Positions 16,067 through 23,313 of a stretch of 64,000 bases of DNA are shown piece after piece. The notes beneath the pieces were generated by a model. That model was not told where the DNA came from, ran no database searches, and was given only the letters and a program-made list of their open reading frames with translations. The position numbers and the translations under genes are program-made. The stretch comes from Winogradskya humida (GTDB lineage Bacteria > Actinomycetota > Actinomycetes > Mycobacteriales > Micromonosporaceae), in the NCBI RefSeq assembly GCF_016862215.1, contig NZ_BOMN01000060.1, positions 1 through 64,000 of the forward strand, given 5' to 3'. Numbering within the stretch: position 1 is the stretch's first letter; the number at the start of each line of letters is the position of its first letter.

Positions 16067-16152
16067 ATGACCAACGACCTGCGGGGGTTGACGACTCGCC
16101 GGGGTGTCCGTGCTCGCCGACACCGCCGGATCAGCCTGTTACGCCCAGCGAC
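16067..16152 (+). pseudogene. Decayed MerR helix-turn-helix remnant
   Basis: Reading from the ATG at 16067 gives MTNDLRGLTTRRGV followed by RARRHRRISLLRPA. This looks like a MerR N-terminus (in which one expects a 'TRRGVSVRALRHYDRIGLLRPA' type segment) that has lost bases. This frame stops about 140 bp later, while the rest of the protein (effector domain) is open in another frame from 16153. At least one frameshift plus deletion of the wing and the dimerisation helix would explain it. A sequencing error could mimic the frameshift but not the missing helices. Confidence 0.5.
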
Positions 16153-16644
16153 ATGCCCCTGTCCATCGTGGCGGAGGTGCTCGCCGGCACGCGCGAGGTC
16201 ACCGCCGTGAAGCTGGCCTCGGTGCGCTACGAGACCGACCAGGCGGGCCTGATGGAGACGATCGAGCGGGGCGAGGCCGAGGTCCGCGCGGTGCTCGACG
16301 CCGCCGGTGCCGTCAGCACGACCGAGCACTGGGTGATCTACCACAGCTTTGTCACCGCGGAGAGCGCGGCGCCCGTCGAGATCTGTGTGCGGTTCCGGGG
16401 CGTGGCCGAGCCCGCCGGCGATGTGGTGATCCGGATCGAGCCGGCCCACACCCAGGTCTGTACGACGGTCGCCCGTGACGACTGCTTCTATCCGCGAATC
16501 ATGCGGGCCTACGCGGCGGTCGAGGTGTATGCCAAAAACCTTCGGCTGTGCGCCCCGCCTCGCGAGATCTACCTCGGTGCCTGGCACGAGATCGCCGGCA
16601 CGGATCCCTTCGTCCACGTCGCTCAGCCGATCGAGGTGCCCTGA
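16153..16644 (+). CDS. GyrI-like effector-binding domain protein (MerR C-terminal part)
   Basis: A 163-residue open frame starting MPLSIVAEVLAGTREV, which resembles the last DNA-binding helix of a MerR regulator. It runs straight into what looks like a GyrI-type small-molecule-binding domain (VTAVKLASVRYETDQAGLM, TEHWVIYHSFV, VEICVRFRGV, and a final REIYLGAWHEI strand). There is no recognisable Shine-Dalgarno before the ATG at 16153. It may be the surviving part of a broken MerR gene, or a genuine stand-alone effector protein. Its stop overlaps the next start as TGATG, so downstream translation may depend on it. Confidence 0.55.
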   Translation: MPLSIVAEVLAGTREVTAVKLASVRYETDQAGLMETIERGEAEVRAVLDAAGAVSTTEHWVIYHSFVTAESAAPVEICVRFRGVAEPAGDVVIRIEPAHTQVCTTVARDDCFYPRIMRAYAAVEVYAKNLRLCAPPREIYLGAWHEIAGTDPFVHVAQPIEVP

Positions 16645-17510
16645 TGGATTACACCCGCCAGACCGCCTACTCCGACCCGCGCGAGTTCACCGCCCTGCTC
16701 GCCGAGCTGCCGTCCGACGTGCCGTCCCTGGCCGCCGCGATCCGCAACCTCGTGGTGCACTACCGGGCGTCCGGCATCGCGTTCCCCGACGAGCGGCTCA
16801 GGGAGATCGACAGCCGCTGGGCCGACCGGCTCCTCGCCCACGATCAGGGGCGTTTCCCCGGTTCGCTGCTCGCACCACGCCCCGAGAAGGACCGCATCGT
16901 CGGCTGCTGCCGTGACTTCACGTTGCTCAGCGTTGCCGCCCTGCGCGTGCACGGCATTCCCGCTCGCAGCCGGGTGGGCTTCGCCGACTACATCGAGCCC
17001 GGCTTCCACAGCGACCACGTGATCACCGAGTGGTGGGACGGCATCCGCTGGCACGCCGTGGACGTCGAGGTGGATCCGGCGTGGGGGATGCCGGTCGATC
17101 CGCTCGCCGTGCCGCTTGCGCCCGGTGGTCTGATGCCGGCCTCACAGGTCTGGACGGCGTATCGGCGCGGCGACATCGACGCTCGCAAGTGTGGGGTGGG
17201 CGGTGCTGAGAACCCGTTACGGGGTGCGTGGTTCGTCCGCAACTACGTGCTCAACGAGGTCGCCCACCGCTATGGCGACGAGTTGCTGCTGTGGGACACG
17301 TTCGGCGTGCAGTCACTGGAGCTGGACGGCGACCTCACCCTGATCGACGAGGTCGCGGCCCTGGTGACCGCCGCCGACGCGGGGGACGCCTCGGCGGAAC
17401 GGCGTCTCGAGCTTCGCTACCGCACCGACCCGCGGCTCCACCCCGGCCCGACGGTCACCACTTACTCGCCCCGGACCGAGAGGGCGGCCGAGCTGGCCCT
17501 CGCACGCTGA
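16644..17510 (+). CDS. Transglutaminase-like domain protein
   Basis: A 288-residue cytosolic protein of the transglutaminase/protease-like superfamily. The catalytic triad appears in order: Cys in VGCCRDFTLLSVAAL (about residue 91), His in HSDHVITEWWDG (about residue 120), and Asp in RWHAVDVEVDPAWG. The rest is family-specific: a C-terminal extension includes WFVRNYVLNEVAHRYGDELLLWDTFG. Such bacterial proteins may be proteases or amidases rather than cross-linkers; the substrate is unknown. The ATG at 16644 overlaps the stop of the upstream effector-domain gene, so both lie on one message from the MerR-type promoter. Confidence 0.8.
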   Translation: MDYTRQTAYSDPREFTALLAELPSDVPSLAAAIRNLVVHYRASGIAFPDERLREIDSRWADRLLAHDQGRFPGSLLAPRPEKDRIVGCCRDFTLLSVAALRVHGIPARSRVGFADYIEPGFHSDHVITEWWDGIRWHAVDVEVDPAWGMPVDPLAVPLAPGGLMPASQVWTAYRRGDIDARKCGVGGAENPLRGAWFVRNYVLNEVAHRYGDELLLWDTFGVQSLELDGDLTLIDEVAALVTAADAGDASAERRLELRYRTDPRLHPGPTVTTYSPRTERAAELALAR

Positions 17511-17599
17511 TGGTGGCTTTGCTGGCCTGGCTCTTCTCGCCCGGCTTCGCTGGGCGGCCTCGGCCGCCGGCGCGTTCTGGCGGTCGGGTGGGACGGCGG

Positions 17600-17632
17600 A
17601 CCGCCCGCCACCTTTGTGCGGTGACGGGCGGT
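17600..17632. terminator. Bidirectional hairpin between convergent genes
   Basis: ACCGCCCG (17600-17607) pairs with CGGGCGGT (17625-17632), and after one mismatch CACC pairs with GGTG around the loop TTTGTGC. It sits between two convergent genes and could terminate both. The 13-base string CTTTGTGCGGTGA in it recurs exactly at 21307 in another convergent gap. Just downstream TTTGGTGGC occurs three times (17640-17690). Confidence 0.65.
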
Positions 17633-17672
17633 GCTTCTGACCGTTTGGTGGCTCCTGCAGTTTGGTGGCTTT

Positions 17673-18410
17673 CTACAGTTTGGTGGCGTCGGTGACGGCC
17701 AGTTTGAGGACCCGCGTGTAGGCGGATTCCGTCCAGCCCTGCTCGTCGAATTCCAGCCAGATGAGCTTGTCGCTCGTGACGGCCAGGAATGCCGTGATGG
17801 GGGTGTCGATGTCCTGGCTGTCGATCTCGGTGCGATAGGCCGTGAACGGGAGGTCCCGCACCGGCTTGGCGCATTGGACGGCGGCCTGGACGACCGGGTG
17901 CTTCGCCGCCGTGTCGCTGCCCTTGAGGGTCAGCGCGAGCTCGCGGACCTCCAACGGGGTGACGACCTGGCCGGCAGGCTTGGCGTCCGAACCGCGGACG
18001 GTCGCCGTGTAGGAGCGCTCGATCCCCGTCGTGCCGAAGATGGCGTCGGACTGCTCCGGTTTGGCGGAGATCCAGGGGAACGAGCCGGTGCAGTCGACCG
18101 GCTGCGGGGTGGTCAGCGGCGGGCCCAGCGCCGCGCAGGCGGCGGCGTCGTAGGACGCGGCGGCGTAGCCGTTGACGATGCTGGTCGTGGTCGGCCAGAT
18201 CTGCTCGACCGTCAGCAGGCCCGTTTTCGGCTCATCGAGGTCGGTGCGGCAGGGAGCTTTGCTGCCGACTGCACCTCCGCCCGTCGCCCCGCCCGCCGAA
18301 GGTCCCACGGTCGGCTTTTCCGCGACCGGATCCGAGTCACCGGTGCAGGCCGTCAAGCCCGTCAGCAGCGCGGCGAGCAGCAGCCCGCGGGTGAGAGAGT
18401 GCCTTAGCAA
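17673..18410 (-). CDS. Putative lipoprotein, Thr/Ala rich
   Basis: A 245-residue exported protein. The N-terminus MLRHSLTRGLLLAALLTGLTAC is a signal peptide with a lipobox (LTAC at residues 19-22), followed by a short Gly/Ala linker and a folded domain with four or more cysteines (PCRTDL, AACAALG, VDCTGSF, AVQCAKPV). I do not recognise a family. The start is a TTG at 18410 that overlaps the stop of the upstream secreted-protein gene by 7 bp, so the two are an operon and presumably work together at the cell surface. It converges on the transglutaminase-like gene. Confidence 0.7.
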   Translation of the reverse strand: MLRHSLTRGLLLAALLTGLTACTGDSDPVAEKPTVGPSAGGATGGGAVGSKAPCRTDLDEPKTGLLTVEQIWPTTTSIVNGYAAASYDAAACAALGPPLTTPQPVDCTGSFPWISAKPEQSDAIFGTTGIERSYTATVRGSDAKPAGQVVTPLEVRELALTLKGSDTAAKHPVVQAAVQCAKPVRDLPFTAYRTEIDSQDIDTPITAFLAVTSDKLIWLEFDEQGWTESAYTRVLKLAVTDATKL

Positions 18411-19009
18411 GCGATGGCCTTTGCCTTGTACTCGAACGTGCTCGAAGCGTAGGTCGTCGAGCAGGAGGCAGCGCCCTCGGCGGGGACGGCGAACGAGATC
18501 GCGGTTCCCTTGACGGGCGTGATGACCGTACCGTTGCTGTTGCACTTGTTGCCGGTCCAGCCGCCGTTGAACTTCTTCTCGCCGTGGAAGAACGCGTACT
18601 TGCCGGACTTCACGTTGACGGTGACCGATTCGGTGCTGCTCTTGGTGACCTCGCCCGAGAGGGCCAGTTCGACGCCGACCGCCTCGCTGAACTCGCCCAT
18701 CACGACGTTCGCGCTGACCGTCGTGGTCGAGGTGTAGCTGACCGACGCCTTGATGGTGGCCACCTTGCTGACGGACTTGGTCTGCGAGCCCGTACCGCCG
18801 GCCGGAATCGAGAAGTACTGGGCGTGCGTGATCGTCCGGGTCGACGACTTGCTGGTGATTTTGAGGTCCGTGGTGTTCGGCTCGCAGATGACAACGGCCT
18901 GCGGTGAGAGGTCGGATGCCTGGGCGGGAGCGGCCGCGATGGCGCTGCCGGCAACCGAGAGGAAGATGGCCGCGAGCCCGGAAGCCCTGCGGCGGTGGTT
19001 GAGCTGCAT
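18404..19009 (-). CDS. Secreted Ser/Thr-rich beta-type protein of unknown function
   Basis: A 201-residue exported protein with a clear signal peptide (basic MQLNHRRR, then GLAAIFLSVAGSAIAAAPAQA). The mature part is rich in Ser, Thr, Val and Lys in alternating patterns (SVSKVATIKASVSYTST, SGEVTKSSTESVTVNVK), which suggests long beta strands. It has cysteines near both ends (VVICEPN, ASCSTTY, final AC). There is no catalytic motif or family that I know. The ATG at 19009 starts the signal peptide. A lipoprotein gene follows with a 7-bp overlap. A perfect palindrome (19058-19074) lies 49 bp upstream. Confidence 0.72.
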   Translation of the reverse strand: MQLNHRRRASGLAAIFLSVAGSAIAAAPAQASDLSPQAVVICEPNTTDLKITSKSSTRTITHAQYFSIPAGGTGSQTKSVSKVATIKASVSYTSTTTVSANVVMGEFSEAVGVELALSGEVTKSSTESVTVNVKSGKYAFFHGEKKFNGGWTGNKCNSNGTVITPVKGTAISFAVPAEGAASCSTTYASSTFEYKAKAIAC

Positions 19010-19349
19010 GTGTAGTGCTCCAGTCCTGTCATGAGAGGCAGGAAAGCCCCGTGATCGCTGTTGATGATCAACAGTCACCGGGCGCACGGCAATCACTACC
19101 GTGAACAAACCTTACCGATCGGCCCCGGGCGGCTACTCCTGCTGCCCGCCGACACTGCTTTCCCAGCTCAAGCAGGGTTCGGGACAACGGCAAGCGGGTC
19201 GGTGTGTTAACGCGGCAGCGGTCGGCTGTTCCTGGGGCAGGGCTTCGCGGTGGCCGGCTGCTACCGGGCAGGGACCCGCCCGGGTGGACCAGTACCACCG
19301 ACCCGGCCCGCAGCGCCGCGGCGGCGGTGGCCGGCAGGATGGCCGGCTG
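19010..19349. other. 340-bp intergenic region with palindrome and direct repeat
   Basis: This gap between the secreted-protein start and the TetR stop has no convincing gene. It holds the palindrome CTGTTGA-TGA-TCAACAG at 19058-19074, placed like an operator for the secreted-protein/lipoprotein unit. A direct repeat of TGGCCGGCTGCTAC lies at 19251 and 19340, the second copy running into the 3' end of the TetR gene. The right half is GC-rich and degenerate in look. Confidence 0.55.
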
Positions 19350-20006
19350 CTACTGCGGCAGGGGGTCGGAGTGGGTGGCGCGGAGGCCGTCCAGGGAGAT
19401 GCGGACCAGGCGGGTCCAGGCGGTGCGGTCGCGGGGGCGGCCGTTCTGCTGGGTGACGCGGACGGCGCAGCTGAGGGATTGGAGCATCAGGAGCAGGTCG
19501 TCGCGGGTGACGCCGGGGCGCAGCAGGTCGGCGGCGCGGGCGAGGAGTTCGTCGATGATCTCGCCGAGCACCACGGCCTCGGCCGATGGGCGGGACCAGC
19601 CGGCGGCGACGGAATCCATGATGGCGTGCTGTTTCGCGCAGCCGCGGAGGGCCTGGTCGAAGAAGTCGGTGAGCGCGGTCCACGGGTCGGCGGTCGCCGT
19701 GGCGGTGCGGATCGTGGCGGACCAGGAGGTGAACTGCTCGTGCAGCACCTCGGCGATCAGGTCTTCCTTCGCAGGGAAGTGGCGGTAGAGCGTGCCCATC
19801 CCCACTCCGGCTCGGCGGGCGATCTCGCGGACGTCGACCGTGCCGCCGTGCTCGTCGAGCGCGCCCCGGGCCGCCTCGACGATCGCCGCCCGGTTGCGAA
19901 CCGCATCCCGCCGCAGCGGCCGCACCTCACCTCGCGGCGAAACCACGGTCGGGGCATCCGCGGGGCGCGGCGGGACCGAGGCGGGGGCGTCGGCCTGGGC
20001 GGTCAT
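19350..20006 (-). CDS. TetR family transcriptional regulator
   Basis: A 218-residue TetR repressor. After a 30-residue Pro/Ala-rich N-terminal extension the HTH follows (NRAAIVEAARGALDEHG, then VDVREIARRAGVGMGTLYRHFP, about residues 38-78). The ligand domain is all helical. It is divergent from an old-yellow-enzyme gene, with a perfect 16-bp palindrome (20061-20076) between them, so it very probably represses that gene and responds to an electrophilic or enone-type ligand. ATG 20006 is the first sensible start. Confidence 0.9.
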   Translation of the reverse strand: MTAQADAPASVPPRPADAPTVVSPRGEVRPLRRDAVRNRAAIVEAARGALDEHGGTVDVREIARRAGVGMGTLYRHFPAKEDLIAEVLHEQFTSWSATIRTATATADPWTALTDFFDQALRGCAKQHAIMDSVAAGWSRPSAEAVVLGEIIDELLARAADLLRPGVTRDDLLLMLQSLSCAVRVTQQNGRPRDRTAWTRLVRISLDGLRATHSDPLPQ

Positions 20007-20060
20007 GGGGACGAGTCTATCGCCACATATCCGGCAGGCCGGGTGCGTGCTACGTTTTTT

Positions 20061-20076
20061 CGGAGCACGTGCTCCG
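20061..20076. promoter_or_regulatory. Perfect 16-bp palindrome, likely TetR operator
   Basis: CGGAGCACGTGCTCCG is a perfect palindrome, 54 bp from the TetR start and 30 bp from the oxidoreductase start. Its size and place fit a TetR dimer site controlling both divergent genes. Confidence 0.75.
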
Positions 20077-20105
20077 CTTCCGTCATGCCGTGAAAGGGAT
20101 CGCCC

Positions 20106-21209
20106 GTGAACCCGCTCTTCCGCCCGTATGACCTGGCCGGCCTGGCCCTCGCCAACCGGATCGTGATGGCCCCGATGACGCGGCAGTTCTCTCCGGGTGG
20201 CGTGCCCGGTCAGGACGTCGTCGACTACTACACGCGGCGGGCCGCGGGTGGGGTCGGGCTGATCGTCACCGAGGGCACCTACGTCGAGCATCCGTCGGCG
20301 GGCACCAGCACGAGGGTGCCGCGTTTCTACGGCGAGGACGCGCTGGCGGGGTGGAAGCGTGTGGTCGATGGTGTGCACGCCGCGGGCGGTCGCATCGTGC
20401 CGCAGCTCTGGCACGTCGGTGCCACGCGCAAGGCGGGCCGCGGGCCCGTCCCCGAGGCGCCGGTCACCGGCCCGTCGGGGCTCGACCTGGACGGCGCCGA
20501 GCTGCCCGGTCCCGATGCCGTGCTCAGCCTCTCCGACGTGGACGACATCATCGGGGCCTTCGCCGGAGCGGCCAAGGCTGCCCGGGCGGCCGGCTTCGAC
20601 GGTGTCGAGCTGCACGGCGCGCACGGCTACCTGATCGACCAGTTCCTGTGGGAGCGCACCAACCGCCGCACCGACGAGTACGGCGGCGACCCCGTGTCCC
20701 GGGCCAAGTTCGCCGCCGAGGTGACCGCCGCCGTGCGGGCAGCCGTCGGGCCCGACTTCCCGGTGATCTTCCGGATGTCGCAGTGGAAGAGCGGGGCCTA
20801 CGACGCCCAGCTCGCCGAGGACCCGCAGACCCTCGAGCGGGTGCTCACCCCGTTGATCGAGGCGGGCGCGGACGCGTTCCACGCCTCGCAGCGCCGGTTC
20901 TGGCAGCCCGAGTTCGAGGGCTCGGAGCTCAACCTCGCCGGCTGGATCAAGAAACTCACCGGCCACCCCGTGATCACGGTCGGCTCGGTCGGCCTCGACG
21001 TCGTGTTCACCGACTCGCTCGCCGGCCAGGGCCAGCCGTCCCGCACCGAGATCCAGCCACTGCTCGAGCGGCTGGAGCGTGACGAGTTCGACCTCGTCGC
21101 GATCGGGCGTTCACTGATCGCCGACCCCGAGTGGCCCAACAAGGTGCGTGACGGCCGCTTCGACGAGATCAAGGCGTACGAGAACGGGATGCTGAAAGAG
21201 CTGTACTGA
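20106..21209 (+). CDS. NADH:flavin oxidoreductase (old yellow enzyme family)
   Basis: A 367-residue FMN TIM-barrel enzyme that reduces activated C=C bonds with NAD(P)H. Seen: LANRIVMAPMTRQFS near the N-terminus, the YYTRRAAGGVGLIVTEGTYV stretch, PQLWHVG, the substrate-binding pair in VELHGAHGYLIDQFLW (HGAH), the RTDEYGGDPVSRAKF phosphate site, and the FMN stretch VGSVGL with a late DLVAIGRSLIADPEW. The start at 20106 (GTG) has AAAGGGA nearby. Probably controlled by the divergent TetR. Confidence 0.94.
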   Translation: MNPLFRPYDLAGLALANRIVMAPMTRQFSPGGVPGQDVVDYYTRRAAGGVGLIVTEGTYVEHPSAGTSTRVPRFYGEDALAGWKRVVDGVHAAGGRIVPQLWHVGATRKAGRGPVPEAPVTGPSGLDLDGAELPGPDAVLSLSDVDDIIGAFAGAAKAARAAGFDGVELHGAHGYLIDQFLWERTNRRTDEYGGDPVSRAKFAAEVTAAVRAAVGPDFPVIFRMSQWKSGAYDAQLAEDPQTLERVLTPLIEAGADAFHASQRRFWQPEFEGSELNLAGWIKKLTGHPVITVGSVGLDVVFTDSLAGQGQPSRTEIQPLLERLERDEFDLVAIGRSLIADPEWPNKVRDGRFDEIKAYENGMLKELY

Positions 21210-21239
21210 CGCGCCTTCCGCAACAGGGTGTAAGCGCAG

Positions 21240-21264
21240 GTGAGGCTGCTGAAGGTGGCCTCAC
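21240..21264 (+). terminator. Hairpin after the oxidoreductase gene
   Basis: GTGAGGC (21240-21246) pairs with GCCTCAC (21258-21264) across an 11-base loop, 31 bp after the stop codon. There is no T-run directly after it, so it is a moderate-confidence terminator. Confidence 0.5.
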
Positions 21265-21566
21265 CGCGCCACGCTGAATATTGTGCTGCCAACCATTGCC
21301 GCGCAGCTTTGTGCGGTGATTTTTGTCAAACGCGCATCATTACGTCTTCGCTTGAGACACATAAAGATTTCTGGCCTCACACTGCGTTGCCCGGCGGGCG
21401 CCCAGGGTGAGTTGCCGCACTCGCGGAAGGCGCGCCGGCGAAGGGCGCACTCGGGGAGGCGCACCAGCGGGAGGCACTCACAGGAGGCGCACTCACAGGA
21501 GGCGCACCAGCGGGAGGCACTCAACAGGAGGCGCGCCTGCGGGAGGCGCGGCCGCGGGAGGCGCGG
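21265..21566. other. Non-coding gap: AT-richer element and degenerate GGAGGC repeats
   Basis: Two parts can be seen. At 21279-21385 the base composition is markedly less GC-rich than the surroundings and includes a small hairpin (CGCGCA/TGTGCG) followed by GGTGATTTTTG, terminator-like, with the string CTTTGTGCGGTGA shared with 17612. From about 21424 to 21566 there is a degenerate tandem array built from GGAGGCGCACTCACA and GGAGGCGCACCAGCG type units. A 95-codon plus-strand frame spans it but is only Arg/His/Gly repeats and I do not call it a gene. Confidence 0.6.
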
Positions 21567-21944
21567 TTAGCGGACGAGGAGCTCGACCAGGCGGTCGAGC
21601 TCCGCCGCGGGGTTGTCGGCGAGGCCCATGTGGACCGGGCCGGCCTGCAGGATGGTGCTGCGGGGGGCGACCATCCAGCGGAAGCGTTCGCCCTGTTTCA
21701 TCTCGCGGGCCGCGCCGCTGTCGGTGCCGCCCGCGCAGGTGATCTCCCAGGAGTTGAGCGCTGCGCGGATGCTGTCCAGGTCGGCGTTGGGGTCCAGGGC
21801 GAGCAGGCGGGGCTCGTGGAGGTGGGTGCGGGCGGCGAGGAAGTCCAGGCGGTGGCTGTAGAGGACGACGCCGACGTTGATCAGTTCGCCGCGCTCGACG
21901 CGGGGGACAGCGCGGATGATCGCGTACTCATAGGGGGCCTTCAC
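21567..21944 (-). CDS. DUF3037 domain-containing protein
   Basis: A 125-residue protein of the DUF3037 family, recognised by YEYAIIRAVPRVERGELINVGVVL at the N-terminus and the TLHE/RLLALDPNADLDSIRAAL middle. The GTG at 21944 overlaps the stop of the HipA-like kinase gene (GTGA), so the two are strictly coupled, and this pairing recurs in other genomes from memory. The family has no proven activity. It might be a substrate, partner or modulator of the kinase. Confidence 0.82.
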   Translation of the reverse strand: MKAPYEYAIIRAVPRVERGELINVGVVLYSHRLDFLAARTHLHEPRLLALDPNADLDSIRAALNSWEITCAGGTDSGAAREMKQGERFRWMVAPRSTILQAGPVHMGLADNPAAELDRLVELLVR

Positions 21945-22687
21945 GCGGGCACCCAGGCGTCGGGGGCGGCGGCGCGGGCGAGAAGGTGTTCCCGGTAGGC
22001 CGAACGCGCCGCTGACGGTGAGTCGAAGTCGAACTCGGCCAGCCACTCGTCCGGGACCAGGGCGAGCACGTCGTCGAGCACGTCGCCGGTCAGCTGCGGG
22101 ACGACAAAATCACGAGCTGCGGGCAGGGCCGTCGCGTACGGCTTGAGCACATGGTCGTCCCACTTGTAGGGCCGGTGGACGACAGCCGCGGCGCGGGGCC
22201 AGTTGTGGTGGAAGTACAGCGTGGCGCCGTGGTCGATGAGCCAGAGGTCGCCGTGCCAGATGAGCAGGTTGGGGTTGCGCCAGCTGCGGTCGACGTTCTC
22301 GACGAAGGCGTCGAAGACCAGCACCCGCGAGGCGAGCTCGGCGTCGATCGGGTGGGCGACCGGGTCGTACCCGAGGGAGCCTGGCAGGTAGTCCATGCCG
22401 AGGTTGGCGCCGGCGCTGGCCTTGATCAGCTCCTGGACCTCCTCGTCGGGCTCGGCCCGGGCGACCACCGGGTCGAGCTCGACGACGACGAGCTCGGGGA
22501 CGGGCAGGCCGAGACGGCGGGCCAGCTCCCCGGAGATGACCTCGGCGACCAGGGCTTTGGGGCCCTGGCCCGCGCCGCGGAACTTCACGACGTAGGTGCC
22601 GAGGTTCTCCGCTTCGACGATGCCGGGTAGCGACCCGCCCTCGCGCAGGGGCGTGACATAGCGGGTGGCAGTGACATCGGGTAGCAC
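21941..22687 (-). CDS. HipA-like kinase family protein
   Basis: A 248-residue protein related to the kinase core of the HipA persistence toxins, but without the N-terminal HipA subdomain. Seen: a glycine loop plus Lys in NLGTYVVKFRGAGQG (about residues 29-43), the catalytic region DAFVENVDRSWRNPNLLIW that matches the HipA D-x-H/N-x-x-N catalytic loop, and the metal-binding Asp in LWLIDHGATLYF. The active-site residues appear intact. There is no hipB-like HTH gene. It is instead translated together with DUF3037. The target, and whether it is toxic, are unknown. Confidence 0.82.
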   Translation of the reverse strand: MLPDVTATRYVTPLREGGSLPGIVEAENLGTYVVKFRGAGQGPKALVAEVISGELARRLGLPVPELVVVELDPVVARAEPDEEVQELIKASAGANLGMDYLPGSLGYDPVAHPIDAELASRVLVFDAFVENVDRSWRNPNLLIWHGDLWLIDHGATLYFHHNWPRAAAVVHRPYKWDDHVLKPYATALPAARDFVVPQLTGDVLDDVLALVPDEWLAEFDFDSPSAARSAYREHLLARAAAPDAWVPA

Positions 22688-22697
22688 GGGGACAACC

Positions 22698-23243
22698 CTA
22701 CTGAGGACCCTGCCGCCGCAGATCCTCGACCTTGGTCATCGCGTCGCGCAGTGACGTCAGCCAGTCGTCGGTGTGCTCGCCGACCAGTCGGACGCACCAG
22801 GCCAGCGCCTCGGAGCGGCTGCGGGCCACCCCGGCGTCGACCAGCGTGTCGAGCACCTGGCGCTCCGGCTGGCGCAGGCGGGTCATCACCGGCGCCGACA
22901 GGTGCGTGAAGAGCTCCTGGCTGTCGCCGCAGCGCACACCCCAGCTCACCTTGCGCTGGTAGCGATGCTCGACCTGGAGCGCGACCTTGATCCGGTCCTC
23001 GCGGGTGTCCTCGCGGAACTGGTGGATCCGGCCGGCCTGGGCGGCCGCCTTGTCGGCGTCGGTGGCGTCGGCGCCGAGCTCGGGGGTGGGCACGCGGCCC
23101 CAGATGAGGATCTCGTCGCGGTCGACGACAACCTCGGCGGGCTCGGTGAACCAGCCGTCGGGGGCGGCGCCGGTGATCCAGGCGGCGGCGTCATCGGCGG
23201 GTGGCGGTTCGGTCCGGGTTCCGGACGGTGGGCGGAAACGCAT
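22698..23243 (-). CDS. Conserved-looking actinobacterial hypothetical protein
   Basis: A 181-residue cytosolic protein with a Pro-rich N-terminus, then GWFTEPAEVVVDRDEILIWGRVP (strand-rich), a helical middle (IHQFREDTREDRIKVALQVEHRYQRKVSWGV) and a C-terminal part RSRSEALAWCVRLVGEHTDDWL that resembles ribbon-helix-helix or small regulator sequences. I do not recognise a named family. It lies 10 bp upstream of the HipA-like kinase on the same strand and could be part of that unit. Confidence 0.65.
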   Translation of the reverse strand: MRFRPPSGTRTEPPPADDAAAWITGAAPDGWFTEPAEVVVDRDEILIWGRVPTPELGADATDADKAAAQAGRIHQFREDTREDRIKVALQVEHRYQRKVSWGVRCGDSQELFTHLSAPVMTRLRQPERQVLDTLVDAGVARSRSEALAWCVRLVGEHTDDWLTSLRDAMTKVEDLRRQGPQ

Positions 23244-23313
23244 GATGAAACCTCCCGGTGTTCTAGCTGATTACATGCTTACACCGTTGCAGGCGTTGCA
23301 CCACCCCATCCGC

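Noticed and set aside
21283..21570. 95-codon plus-strand frame after the oxidoreductase
   Set aside because: The second half is translated tandem repeat (Arg/His/Gln), the start has no ribosome site, and no family fits.
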